Positions 9,752 through 21,829 of a stretch of 64,000 bases of DNA are shown here, piece after piece. This DNA is from Glycine soja (lineage: Eukaryota; Streptophyta; Magnoliopsida; Fabales; Fabaceae). The first letter of the stretch is position 1, and the number at the start of each line of letters is the position of its first letter. The stretch covers positions 12,295,731 to 12,359,730 of the forward strand of contig NC_041008.1 in the NCBI RefSeq assembly GCF_004193775.1, in the 5' to 3' direction. Under the pieces are notes generated by a model. The model ran no database searches. It was not told the DNA's origin and worked only from the letters and a program-made list of their open reading frames with translations. A program made the position numbers and the translations under genes.

Positions 9752-12066
9752 TGTGACACTCTCTACCCCCCCCCCCCCCACACACACACATATATACTAA
9801 TAATAAAAGGAATAAAAATGCGGAATTAATTAACAATTTTAAAAACATTTAAATAAAAGCATTTCAAAAGGGTAAAAGACTCACATTCGCTTTAATATTG
9901 CCAAATAAAACTTATAAAAATACATATTCGGCTCGGAACAAAGCCGTCAAAGTTTACAAAATAAATTTTGTTAAATAAGTGAGGTAAAATAAAATAAAAT
10001 AACATCATGCAATTGAAATAAAACTCATCCCTAATGTCACATCCTATCAGAGCATTATGTCCCAGTGTCCTCGAGCACGAGGTTCTTTAAAATCATCCAT
10101 CTAGTCATCTGCTCCCACGAACACAAGGTTCGAGATCATCACAGGATCCAAACACAAATAACACATAGGGAGTGAGTTATCACATTTCTAAAAAAATTCA
10201 AATAAACAAAGACGTAATCCAAATAAATTATATAAGTATTTATAACACAACTCAACTTAATACAGCTCACGTCACTTCATCACTATATCATTTAAAATTC
10301 ATTTTTCAATCACCAATCACATTACACGTGAATCACACACCTAGGTAAAGACGTAATAACATTCATCAATTTCATAATAAAAAATTAACAAGCGTTATGC
10401 AACAATTATACTAAGACTTAAGCCTATATGCAATGTGGTACCATGTTAATGAAAAACCACCTTGGGGCGCTTAGGAGTACATAACAAGACACACTATATG
10501 ATGGGTATGTTAGGTCACTCTGACTAAGTAAATTCATAAGGTGATCAGTCATGATCATTCTGTTTTGCGAGAATGCTCCAATCATATGAAATAAACATAG
10601 GCTTAAAGGAGCACTCAAACCGAGTGTCTTTACCCCCAATGCCTAGACTCTTAGGAATCCAACACTTTCCCTTAACACTGTGCATAAACATTTTTCTCAA
10701 GGTAAACACTCGTTGGATTATTGTATAATTCATAACTCACAACACAAGTATTGTCACATCAAGTGTTAACCACATACTTATTCACAACCAAATCTCATGT
10801 CCATAATTTATCATCTCGTAATGTCACAATCCACAATCATATGTTTACGTGTATCTCACAAATTAACACATGTTCAACTTTGTACTTATATTCAATCTCA
10901 ATAACAATGTTATAATCTCAAAGCAACATGTTATTTCACAATTAATCACATATTTAATTTATCACTTATACACAATTTCAATCACAATTTTACGATCCCA
11001 ATATAATTATTTATCACGCTAAACCTTATCCAAAATACAAACAAATCATACAAAAATGTTTCTCACAACACGGGGAGTAAAATCCCTCAAACAGTTCACA
11101 TAATCATACAGAAAGAATTATAATACAATAAACATCCCAAGATAAACCCCAATTTAATCCCCTAAGGATTCCTACACATGTTCATTCTAACCCCAATTGC
11201 GATAAACTCATCCCTTACCTCTCAGCTGACTCATGTGTGTAGTTCGGCAATGATAGCGGCATCTCTAGCAGTTCCCTAAGATTCCTCAAGTTTTTCATCT
11301 GTTTGCTCTATTAGGGTTTCCAAGCATTAGAGAGAAGGAGAAAAGATTATAGCCTCCATTTTACTATCAAGGTGGGAGACTAATTTCTCTCTGCAAACAT
11401 ATTATTTCACAAATCCCAATGGTGAGAATGTTTGAAATGGATTCGTAAACTAGTTTCCAAATTTCGCGATGATCCAATGGTTGACGAGTACATAATCATA
11501 GTTTTACTCAAACAGGTTTTGGGTGTCTGTGGGAAAACAAAAAGCTCAGTGCGAGAGACATTTCTTCCACCATAAACATTATCTTAAAACTCCCAAAGGT
11601 GGGTCTGTGCGGATATATGTTCCGAACCTCGTGTTTAAATTTCTTGATGATCCAACGGCTAATGAGTCCGGGATCGTCGTTTTACTGAGACAGGTCGGAG
11701 TGTATGCAGGAAAAAGAGAGAGTTTTGGGAGGAGGAGAAGGAAAAACGAAATTGAGAGGAAGAGAAAGCGTAGACTATCGTCAGTCTGAAAACTGACCTA
11801 ATATGTCTCTATTTATAACTAGGGTACTTCCAACCTATTATTTACTCTATTTTTCTTTATTTATTATTTTATAAATAAATACTCTATTTTATTTCTTATC
11901 AAATGAATAAATCAAATATCTTTTTTTAATTTTCCTTCAAATAATTATTTTAATAAAGTTATTTCTCCTTATTTATTTAATTATAAAATCTCACCATTTT
12001 TCTAAAACTATTTATTTTTAACTAAAAAATATTTTTAATTTATTGTACAAAAAATGGGGTGTTACA
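9752..12066. mobile_element. Solo LTR, 2.3 kb, probably Ty3/gypsy
   Basis: The sequence begins TGTGACACTCTCTAC and ends GGGGTGTTACA. It is flanked on both sides by the perfect 5-bp duplication CATTT (9747-9751 and 12067-12071). No internal domain, PBS or second LTR is present, so it is a solo LTR left by recombination between LTRs. TGTGACA...TGTTACA ends and a length above 2 kb suit a chromovirus-type gypsy family. An 88-codon open stretch at 11523-11789 is probably LTR sequence and not a gene. The C-run at 9767-9779 is length-variable sequence. Confidence 0.85.
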
Positions 12067-14235
12067 CATTTACTTTTCGGTATCTCATCACTTAAGAACT
12101 CTACATTTAAGTGTGCTTGGCTAGGAGTAAATATGGGATGAGTGACCCTTTGGGAAGTTTCTAAGAAAACGTGCAAGTGAGAACAAAGCAGATTGAAAAT
12201 CTCATGTTGGTTTGTAGAGATGATCATTGATCCTGAAAGTAGTTAAAGTAGATTGTCAATTTCTCAAAAATGACTGGCTACAGAGGGTTCTGACCAGTGA
12301 AGGATTCTAATCAACAAGGAAGTTGAGTGAAGTGTCAATGTGTGAAGTGCCGTAGAGTGTGAGTCACCAAGAAGTTGATAATCAGGGATGTTACATTTCC
12401 ACTCAAATGATTTGATAGCCTGAGAAGGACATGATGGCTCTATAGGAATTGGTAGTGGGAATTTTCAGACATTGTGTACCTGTTTTATTTGTGTATCCTA
12501 TTCATGGATATAATTACCATTGGATGATGAGGCTCAATTGAGGAGGGAGTTGCCACAAGTTGGGATGGATTAGCAAGGTTATATGGGTTTGTTTGTGGTT
12601 CAGGTTCATTGTGGATAAGAAAAGTGGTTATTAGTGAGTAAGGTGTGAGAGAGATTTATGGTGGAGGATTTGAAGCCATTGGGGCAATTTGAGTTAGAAG
12701 GAATGCTTGGATTTGCATTGGAGGTTGTTTTGAAAATATAAAAGTTTGTAAGAGTGGTATTAGGGGAAGATTCCGAGGAATAGAAATTCGAATTTGAATT
12801 CGTGGAGTGAAATGACACTATGGAGAGATAAGAGAATATATTTTTTAAAAAACTAGACATGATGGGAAATGAAGCTTTTATGAGTAACTAGATTGTAACA
12901 AATGTATGTGCTTTAACTAAAACTATAACCGAGGAAGACACAAGGTTGTGATTTGGTAGCCAGTTTGTTTCATGTGTAGGGCACTAGCTAAGGATAGCAT
13001 AAGCAACCAAATGTTTTAAGTTTGACATAGTTTGGGGATTTATTAAACAATTTTTTAAAAGGAGAAGTCATGTGGAGACTAGGTGTAGGTAGCCTATTAA
13101 TAAAATAGGCGACATTTTGGAGTACATAACACCATAGTTTAGGTGGAAGGTTGGCATGGTGAAGAAGACAATGAGATGTTTCGACTAGGTGATGGTGTTT
13201 TCATTCGAAAAATGTAATTGTTTTGAGGTATGTATGGACGAGTTGTTAGATGAGTGATTCCATTTTTACTTAGAAAAAAACATAGCTATATGTATTCACC
13301 ACCATTGTCAGAATATAAGGTCTTTATTGAACAATTTAATTATTTCCCCACTAAGGCTTTAAAAACTGGAAAATTGACATAGACATCTGATTTGTGTTTC
13401 ATTGGATATAACCACACATATTTTGAGAAATGATCAATGAAAAAAGCATAATATGAATATCCATTTATTGAATTGAGAAGAGTGGAACACCATTCATCAA
13501 AAAAGACAATATCCAAAGGACTTGAACTTGACAAACTGGACTTGGTAAAAAAACAACTTGTGACTTTTATTTGCTAGACAATCTAATCATTTATTGTGGG
13601 ATGGAACAAATGGAAGACTCTGATGCTTGAGAACATGACAAACAACTCTAGAATCTAGATGACCAAGTTGGTGGTGCCATAATTCAGTGGGAGGAGATTT
13701 CATTGCATGGTTTATTTGGCCAGAGAGGTGGAAATAAAGCAATTTGTAAAGGTTGTCTTCATTGTTTCCTGGAGGCATCATCCTCCATGTCCTTAAATCC
13801 TTAATTTGAATTTGCCAAGGAAAAAAACTCAATGGACACACCATTAGATTAACATACTTGGGAAATCGAAACAAGATTTTGAGTAACGCTAGGAGCATGC
13901 AAATGATCATTGAGAGCAAGGTAGGAGTTATTATATTTGCATTACCAATATTTAAAATGGAAAATGGTTTACCGTTAGAAACAAAAAGATGCTCTTCCTC
14001 ACAAGATTATTTTGACAAAGTCTGATTTGCAAGATCATTGGTGACATGATTAGAAGCACCAAAGTCCAAAAGCCAAGGGGAGTAATTATGTTTTTGCCTA
14101 TGCACATTATGTGCATATGGTTTTGGACTCGACTTGGGAGGGTAATCAATAATTTTGTAGCATTGTTTGGTAGTGTGACTAGTCTTGTCATAGAACTAGC
14201 AAACAATTGATGAGCAACCAATGTTTATGGACGAT

Positions 14236-15239
14236 GAAGACTATCCCAAAATTTGTTAGTTAAATAGTGTTTTTGTGATTGAACATGAGAGATGTGGATT
14301 CAATTTAATTAATATTGGCAAGAAAGTTACGTTTTACTTGTTATAGTTTTTTGATTAATTTTTGAACTACTTTTTTTAAATGATAATGGAATAAATTCTC
14401 ATTAATAGATGACAATTAGTTATTATTGATTTCTTATTGAAGATTATGTGAATAATTTTGTGGGTAACCTATGGATATATAGAACAAATTTTGTCTGCTC
14501 CTTTCGCTATAAGAAAGTGAGTTTTAAGAACATTAGTCATGTGAGTTTTAAGACCAACACTTTAGGAAATTTCTTTTTGTGCAATACTATTTTCTTTCAT
14601 TTTCTTTATAGTGTTTGATTTGGGGAAATGGAGGAGAAGAGCAAGGAGAGATTATTTAATTATTTTTTTTCTTCTTTTGGCATACTTGCTTCTATTTGTC
14701 TTATGTTTGAAATTTAGAGAAACTTACATGAAACATTTGTATAAATTTCATCTCAGAGTGCATTTTGAAGACATGAGAATGGTGAATCAATGCAAATTGC
14801 AGTGACAAGATATTCTTAAAAGATTTTATATTTAGATTACTATTGTTGTACTTTGTTTTTAAACCAACAATGCATAAGAAAGTACAATCATTTTTTAATC
14901 ATCACTTCATTTGTATAGTGTTTGAATATTTACTTTGATTATTTTGTGTTCCATTTTTGAGGTAGAAATAAGCATTTTGGTGCTTAATCACTTAAGTTTG
15001 GATAACATTCACTTGATTTTAGTACAAGGCTTATATATATATATATATATGAGAGGTCAAATTACACAGACGATCTTGATAATATGCAGATATAATTCAA
15101 CAATTGAATCAATAAAAATCATATTCTATATCAAGTTATAAAAATAGTGTAATAGTTATCAAAGTTAAATCGGTATAATTTGATCCTCCTCTTATGTGTG
15201 TGTATGTATGTATACGAGCATGTTTAGATATACTTTAGC
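14236..15239. other. Intergenic stretch right of the copia remnant
   Basis: No coding or RNA feature could be supported. It holds a short TA run near 15034-15049. Open stretches at 14611-14805 and 14935-15141 have no protein-like character. Confidence 0.35.
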
Positions 15240-15375
15240 CTTCTTTTAATCCTAGTGTGAAATTATTTCGTTTTTATCGGTAGATGTTAGTTGTTAGAAG
15301 GAGGGATCAAACCCGCGATCTTTCAATAATTTCTTTCTCTCTTAACCATTCAATTCAACTTATATCTCCCATGTG
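15240..15375 (-). mobile_element. tRNA-derived SINE (minus strand)
   Basis: On the minus strand a box-A-like TTGAATTGAATGGTTAAGAG is followed by box B GGGTTTGATCCC. Then comes TCTAACAACTAACATCTACC, and a GATAAAAA tail near 15270. This tail is typical of plant SINEs. It is a different SINE from the one at 7900. Confidence 0.6.
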
Positions 15376-16622
15376 AAATCATTCTCTTATGTAATTGCCT
15401 AAATATTATTTAATCGACACTATTGAAAAAAATAACTTATTCGATTACTTTTTGTTCACCATATCATTATAACTTTGAACTTTGTGTTAATCCCTAATGC
15501 AAGAGTTTTTTTTAGGCTTTCACCCATAAACTAGCTAGATTACTAAGATCTAAGACATTAGGTAGTTGCAAGGATGAAGTCAAAATATCCGGAGTTTGAG
15601 TTTGTTCAATAATTAATTAAGTGTTAAATTTAATATTAAATATTTATAATTATATGTTTTTTAAATAATCAAATAACATATAATAAAACATGTAGTTATA
15701 CAGAAAAACGAAACAATTTTTTTAAAGAGTCAAGATTATAAATATCAACAATCGATTTCATGTCACAATTTTTTTTGTGTGTGTGAAAACCACAAATATT
15801 CTTTATCGAAAATAATTTTATTCAAGCCAACGAAATATGATAGTAAAATTCTTCCTATGTGTATTTAACGCAAGAACTAAGAAGTTAAATTGGAATATCT
15901 CTAGATTAAGTGATCCATGCTCTATGCACTAGTCACTAACAACACTCATGAATTTATAATAAAGATTAATATTCATGTTAAGCATAATTCCTTACAAAAA
16001 AAATTATTAATTAAATAGGACTAATTTATGTTACTCATCGAATTATCTTTTACCACTATAATGGCCAAAAACTATTGAAAAGGAATTTACTTTTAGATTG
16101 TTGAAAAACAGGAAGCAAATGCAACATCTCAAAAGCATATCCGAGCAAAACTCTAGGGAAACTTGAGATTAAAAGTATTAGAATAGAAGTTAGGATAATA
16201 AACAAGAAAAAAATAGGAAGAATGGAGGAAAAAAGAAAATATTAGAATATTGATGATAAAAGATATGATATTTGTTGATGTACCTCAAAATTGTTATTAA
16301 TTTCTTATATATCGTTCATAAGTTTATCCCATTAACAAATATTGATAAATAATATTTAATTCTCAAATCAATTAAATAAAATTAATGTAAAAAAGCTAAT
16401 AAAATAATTTAATCACTAATACAATCATTTATAACTTTTAAAACGACAAAATCATATTATGAAAGAAGAAAATTATGAGAAAGAAAAAAATGTATGAAAA
16501 TATTTTATATAAAGAGAGAGAAAAATTATATATTTATCATAAAGACTATAAAAAAATAGAATATTTTGTTAAAAAAATTTAAATATCATATTTATTTACA
16601 TAGTGAAATCTCCTAAATAAAA

Positions 16623-16626
<4 letters not shown>
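15376..16626. other. AT-rich intergenic stretch
   Basis: It contains the second copy of the AAGATCTAAGACATTAGGTA repeat at 15530-15566. No other feature could be supported. Confidence 0.35.

Positions 16627-16715
<89 letters not shown>
16627..16715. repeat. (TA)n microsatellite, about 89 bp
   Basis: An almost uninterrupted TA dinucleotide tract ends about 375 bp upstream of the L4 start codon. It should be highly length-polymorphic. Confidence 0.95.
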
Positions 16716-16718
<3 letters not shown>

Positions 16719-17089
16719 AGAAATTATGAAAATAGGTAAATTGCGTATATTGAAGTACGATTTTACTAGAAAGAAATCGTGCTTCATAATTTTACTTTTT
16801 AAAATTTTTTATACAAAAATCATGTATGTCAATATAATTTTAATTTTTTAAAAAGAAAAACAAATTAAGAAATCATACCGTAACATACGATTTTAATTGG
16901 GAAATTATTTAATTTAAAATACAGGAAAAGAAAAGAAAAAAAAACCAAAAAGATTGTCTGCTGTGCTGAAGTTAGGTTCCCATATTAATATAGACCACTA
17001 TATCCAATCATTGTAACAGATAGGAATGAGATAGAATAGAGCATAACTTTCACTCCCTACACTCTCAGTCTGAGAAGCAGTAAAAGAAA

Positions 17090-18525
17090 ATGGCTTCACT
17101 TTCCCTCTCCACACCAACCTCTCTTTCCTTCGCATCATCCTCCATCTTCTTCTCTTCACACCAATTCCACACTTTCTCTTCTTCCAAATCCAACAACAAG
17201 TTTCCCATTTTACCCTCCAAAAAACCCCTATCCATTTCCTGCAAGGCCTCCCCTCCTCTTCCCGTCCTCAACTTCTCCGGCGAGAGGGTCGGCGAGTCCT
17301 TTCTCGACCTCCGCTCCGCCCCTCCCGACACCGCCCGCGCCGTCGTCCACCGCGCCGTCGTCACCGACTTGCAGAACAAGCGCCGCGGCACCGCCTCCAC
17401 CCTCACCCGCGGCGAGGTCCGCGGCGGCGGCCGCAAGCCCTTCCCACAGAAGAAGACCGGCCGCGCCCGCCGCGGCTCCAACCGCACGCCCCTCCGCCCC
17501 GGCGGAGGCGTCGTCTTCGGCCCGAAGCCCCGCGACTGGTCTATCAAGATCAACCGCAAGGAGAAGCGCCTCGCCATCTCCACCGCCGTCGCAAGCGCCG
17601 CCGCCAGTGCCGTCGTGGTGGAGGACTTCGCGACGGAGTTCGCGGAGAAGCCGAAGACGAAGGAGTTCATCGCGGCAATGAAGCGGTGGGGGCTTGATCC
17701 GAAGGAGAAGGCGATGTTCTTGATGACGGAGGTGCCGGAGAACGTGAGGCTTTCCAGCAGGAACATTGGGACCTTGAAGATGCACACGCCGAGGACGCTG
17801 AATTTGTATGATATTCTTGACGCGGATAAGCTCGTGCTCACGCAGGGTGCTGTGGATTACTTGAATCAGAGGTATGGGGGTGATCATGAAGGGAGTGATG
17901 ATGAAGATGAAGAAGAAGAAGAATATGAAGAGGGTGAGGAGGAAGGTGCAGTGAATGGTGAAGAAGGTAATTGCTTGATTTTATAATTTGGGTTTATTGC
18001 AGGATAAAATGTGTTTTAGGACTGTTAATTTTGGGTTAAAATTGATCATAAGAAAATTCTATTCTTGTGTACTATAAAAACGATGATGTTGGTCACTTGG
18101 CCATTCATTTTATTTGTGATAATCAGTGGATTTTGTTGACTTAGTATCCTATGCAAGGTTTTAAATTACTGTTGCGTTACCTAGACATTAGGGTAATTGC
18201 AGTCAAATGCGGCTGAGATGGTCACAGTTGTGGTAGTGTTTGAGTTGTTGTCTTTACAAAATTATTCTCCCGAGCCCATTTAAAAGATACAAAGTCAGCA
18301 GAGTTCAGTAGAGAGAGTTACTTATTTCTCAGATTGAGAGTAGTTCAGTCTTCAATATGTTTGTACTCGTTTGACTGCACATTCATTCTACAACCTACGA
18401 GCTTATCTATACTTTTATAATATTTGTGGAAGAGCTAATAATGTGTCTGAGAAAGGTTTCTGACCTTATTGCTTTCTATTTGGGATACAGGACCTGACGA
18501 AGAGGATGGTAATGTGGTAAATTGA
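17090..18525 (+). CDS. RPL4: 50S ribosomal protein L4, chloroplast (nuclear-encoded)
   Basis: L4 binds 23S rRNA domain I, lines the exit tunnel and helps early assembly of the plastid 50S subunit. The start is ATG 17090 (AAAATGGCT context). Residues 1-50 are Ser/Thr-rich with few acids, fitting a chloroplast transit peptide. Core L4 motifs follow: AVVTDLQNKRRGTASTLTRG, then GGGRKPFPQKKTGRARRGS, RPGGGVVFGPKPRDW and KEKRLAISTAVASAA. The tail from about residue 265 is highly acidic (runs of D and E). Exon 1 ends at 17966 before a GTAATT donor. Exon 2 starts at 18491 after ATACAG and stops at TGA 18525, giving about 303 residues. Reading through the donor gives a 298-residue alternative. A further possible exon at 18559-18587 would change the tail. 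Exon 1 is very GC-rich at third positions, unlike its surroundings. Possible promoter words (CCAATCA, CTATATCC) lie 80-95 bp upstream of the ATG. Confidence 0.9.
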
Positions 18526-19221
18526 GGGTTTAAAGTCTTCTTTGTGCCATTTTACAGAGGAAATTGCTGATACAGGGGATGGAAGGTCTGAAGTTCTTGT
18601 TTATTTTTACCAATTTATGTTTCTTTCCTTTCCATCACGTAGGATCCTAATCCTGGTAACCTGTAAGGATATTTGCCTGTGCTCCACTTTCAATCATATT
18701 AGCTTGCAGGCTCCTTTGTATAATTTATTGAATCAATTTTGTAGCTTGTTTTGTGCAAATGCATGTATATGGATAACTCAATTGTTTTGAATAAGTTTTG
18801 TTGCATGTAGTTTCTCTCTTCCTAGGAAATTGTTTTCTTTAAATCTATTGAAGGCTACTACTGGCAGATTAAGTCATTCATATTGTACTAATAACTGGTA
18901 CATCTTTTCCTGGTCTGTCTTTTGCTTATGCTTTTTCCTAATTTTTGTTCTGCTTATGTTGGTGCTCATTTATTGGTGAAATGAGTTCCTTTCCTTGCTG
19001 AAAGGGTATGAAAATGGTGAGTTATTTTCAGTGATATCCTAATTGTTGTTGGTGGTAAGTGTTTGTTTGGGGGAGGGGTGTTGAAGTTGATAACTTGCTC
19101 TGCCATTTTCAACTTTAATGATCTTCTATGTAATTCTTGTCAAAATTCTAAATATTCTAGGTTCTAGTTTGACTTTTATTTCATTATTCTTGTATTTTAT
19201 TTTGTGCATGTAGATTTGTTG
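18526..19221. other. Downstream / 3' region of L4
   Basis: T-rich transcribed-looking sequence. It includes a candidate extra exon at 18559-18587 (after TTTTACAG, before GTCTGAAG). No separate gene is supported. Confidence 0.4.
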
Positions 19222-19318
19222 GTGACATGTCAAGGGGGTTTAGATCAATTGATTGAGCATGGTACTTGAGTAGTTGTAAATATTCTAATACTTCAATTCC
19301 TACGAATTAAAAAAAAGA
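19222..19318 (+). mobile_element. Degenerate tRNA-derived SINE
   Basis: TTAGATCAATTGATTGAGCATGG resembles box A and flanks of the SINE at 7900 (TAGCTCAATTGG). CTTCAATTCCTACG resembles box B, and the copy ends in AATTAAAAAAAAG. It is the same family as the 7900 copy, more diverged. Confidence 0.5.
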
Positions 19319-20029
19319 TTTGTTGGTGACATTGTATCAATGCCATGATTTTTAAGATGGAAGGCTTAAGGTAGTTTATCATCTAATGTCTTTTCTTTCT
19401 CGAATGATAGCTCCATGGACTTTTAAATGAATTATTTGATTATTGTGGATGAAAATGGACTTGTGATGGAGGTCTGCCAAGTGTCAAAGGTGAATGGATT
19501 GAACTAGAGAGCTACTTTGGGATATGGAAATTGAAAATTTTTGTTTTTTGGTAAGGTAATATAAGTAATGAGCAATTTCAAAGGGTACCCAAATGAATAT
19601 GCATTGGTAGAGTTTGCCTTGAACAAGCATTCATCTCGACATATTGTTGTGATCATTTATCATTTAAGCAGGGAGCAAGGTAGTCAAAAAATAGAGATTT
19701 TACTTGGGATTATTAAGGGGAGTTAAGATTGTAAATCACGGGATAGTCATAAATCCATAGGTATATCATAGCACAAATAAGAAAAAAAACCATTTAATAA
19801 TTATGAACACTTAATTAAAAAACTCAAAATCCCTAGAAAGGCTATTGGAACTTATAAGTTGCAATTAACAACTTAAATATTAGAAAATACCAAACTCTAG
19901 AATTGCCAACAACATCAACCGAACTTTGGTTCAAAGACATTTTCAGTTTAATTTAACAACTCCAAATTAGAATCCTATAGTTGAATGAAACATTAATGAG
20001 TTGAATTCTTGTATGCATTGCAGGTACAA
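19319..20029. other. Intergenic stretch
   Basis: No coding, RNA or transposon feature could be supported. Confidence 0.35.
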
Positions 20030-20400
20030 TCTCTATCATGAATGAGCTTCATGTGTGGAGTATGTACTCCATTATGGTGCAGTAGGAGGTAGGGAACAAT
20101 TATCCTTCAAATACATCTATATTATCACAAAAAACAAATATAGTTGAGTTAGTGAATAAATCAGTTAATGGTTACAATACTAAAAAGTTTCTTAAGAAGA
20201 TATTGTATGTTAGCACAAAGTGATTTTTGTTAACAAATCCAATTGCAATAAGACATTGATGTGTCACAGATGATGTCAAACTCTTGAGTAGAAAGAAAGT
20301 CCAACTTTGGAGCATAGATAAGGAAACTAAGACAATATTGTATTGACTAGCAATGACATAACTCATGTCAGGAATGATCATTCACTTGTCAACGAATGTT
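20030..20400 (-). pseudogene. MULE-type transposon remnant, OTU-like protease C-terminus
   Basis: On the minus strand, frame pieces give PDMSYVIASQYNIVLVSLS, then TFFLLKSLTSS, then IGFVNKNHFVL, and further left in another frame PPTAP with WSTYSTHEAHS. This order matches, from memory, the C-terminal OTU-like domain that many legume Mutator-like elements carry, with the NHF histidine region. Stops and frameshifts show it is dead. The gypsy LTR starting at 20443 lies just outside it. Confidence 0.5.
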
Positions 20401-20442
20401 ATTCGGGAACATACAAAGAATTTAATAATTTAACCAATCTGT

Positions 20443-20556
20443 TGATAAGTGTTATGTTGTTAATTCCTTGCCAAGTGTATCAATTTGTTCAAATAGTAAA
20501 TTAAACAGTAAGACTGAGTGTTGAGTCTGCAAGGACTTTGATTGGACTTAGAGTTC

Positions 20557-20612
<56 letters not shown>

Positions 20613-21814
20613 CTTAAGCAATTAATGAATTGAATCGAATCTTGTTCGGTGATGACACATAAATATAAATTTGATGTAAATTAAATTACAGAGTAAAGAA
20701 TGTTTAAGGGAGAGAAGACAAACGCTTGGAGCAGTGAAGTGATGTTGATGCAGAGTTATGGGACGTGTTGGGGGCTCAACACAATCGAATCTACTCTTGA
20801 TGCAATCGTTACTGATTTTTCTTTATTTAACATTAATCCGATTATTACTCACATCTACTAGCCTACTCTAATCATGATTCCTTATGTGAAAGAACTTAAA
20901 TCACCTAATATCACTCCTAATCCCTTAAGAGTTACATTAAATAATTTGCATTATGAGTAGAGATGCATAGATCAGGCTAAATAATACCATTTTAAATCCT
21001 AAAACACTACATGAACATGGATGATCAGACCGTAAACATGATAATAAGCACAAAAAGGAACAATAATATCAACATAACATGAAATAGATAGTTAGAATCA
21101 TTACATTAAAAAAATTTGGTTTGTAGTGCTCCTAACAACGATGGGTTTAGCCTTTCATTATCATGAGAGACTTACAAATACAAAAGGTAAGATGAAATGG
21201 AAGAGAATGGAAGAAAAATGAAAAAAAATGGAATGAAATGGTGCTCCCATTAAGAGATTTATCCTCCAATAGGATTTCTCCCTTTTTTCTTGCTTTCTAA
21301 TGACTATCGTTCTTTGCCTCCTTCTTTCACATTCTGCCCTAGCCAATGAATGAAGCTGCCTCCTTTCTTAAAATATCTTTCCACTTGTTAGTAACTCAAC
21401 ATCGTCACTATGCGTTAAGTGCGATACTAAGCGCATATATCCAGCTAGATTAAGTGACCATGCACTAAGTCACAGGGTGTGCGCTTAGCACGCTTGCACG
21501 TGATAGTTGGCTTCCAAGGTGGCTTCTTGCACTAAGTGGACTTCTTATACTGAGCGGCCCTTAAGTGCGAAGCGAGGCTGTCGCGCTGAGCATGACACTT
21601 AAGTTCTTCAATCCTCTTTCAAATCTCTGTTGTATCTCTACAAAAATACAACCAAAATCACTATAAATTGATTAACTTTAGTATCTTTTGGATAAAAACT
21701 CAGAAGAAGTTAAGTTTCTATTGTTTTGACACAAAATAAGCAATAAAAGAGAAGAAAATTAGATAATTGTTATGTGATTTAAATACACAAATAACGTATG
21801 CATAACACTTATCA
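20443..21814 (-). repeat. 3' LTR of the large gypsy element
   Basis: Begins TGATAAGTGTTATG and ends CATAACACTTATCA, a 14-bp terminal inverted repeat around TG...CA. It contains a GT/TA microsatellite (20561-20609) and several CGCTAAGC/GCTTAGC motifs at 21410-21600. A PPT-like CTCTCCCAAATTT lies just outside at 21817-21829. Confidence 0.75.
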
Positions 21815-21829
21815 AACTCTCCCAAATTT
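21815..21829 (-). promoter_or_regulatory. Polypurine tract of the large gypsy element
   Basis: On the minus strand it reads AAATTTGGGAGAGTT immediately before the LTR. It corresponds to AAATTTGGGGAAGT at 28991-29004 in the nested element. Confidence 0.6.

Larger units (their letters stand above)
9106..12395. mobile_element. TRIM-like miniature LTR retrotransposon, itself interrupted
   Basis: Two direct repeats of about 450 bp start TGTAACA and end TGTTACA (the left copy ends TGTTACT). The left repeat is 9106-9555; the right is 9627-9751 plus 12072-12395. Only 71 bp separate them. Just inside the left repeat is TGTTATTAGAGC, close to the tRNA-iMet primer site TGGTATCAGAGC. The flanks are TTTCT and TTTCC, a 5-bp target duplication with one mismatch. 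The copia RT reading frame (left part near 12440-12396, right part from 9105 down) resumes across it. It has no coding capacity. The right repeat is interrupted by a later solo LTR. Confidence 0.75.
8650..14235 (-). pseudogene. Decayed Ty1/copia retrotransposon (gag end, PR, INT, RT)
   Basis: Read from right to left. Near 14200 is a broken CCHC zinc knuckle. Near 14050 is a protease remnant with DFGASNHVT. At 13790-13600 is the GAG-pre-integrase block with LWHHQLGHLDSRVV. At 13540-13340 is the integrase core (IDHFSKYVWLYP), with a GGEY block near 13290. A linker follows (12860-12430), then RT from about 12440, continuing at 9100-8650 with NVIGCKWVFRLKR. Many in-frame stops and frameshifts are present. 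The protease DSGAS serine has become F and a zinc-knuckle cysteine has become Y. RT is interrupted by a TRIM-like insertion. No LTR of this element is recognisable, so both ends are truncated (near 8650 and 14235). The retrotransposon family is clear; the copia sublineage is not assigned. Confidence 0.8.

Noticed and set aside
11523..11789. 88-codon plus-strand frame in the solo LTR
   Set aside because: It lies wholly inside an LTR with TG...CA ends and a target duplication, and has no protein family features.
17065..17887. Two long minus-strand frames (258 and 219 codons) opposite the L4 gene
   Set aside because: They mirror the GC-rich third positions of L4 exon 1, are Arg/Gly/Ala-rich without domains, and L4 on the plus strand explains the region.
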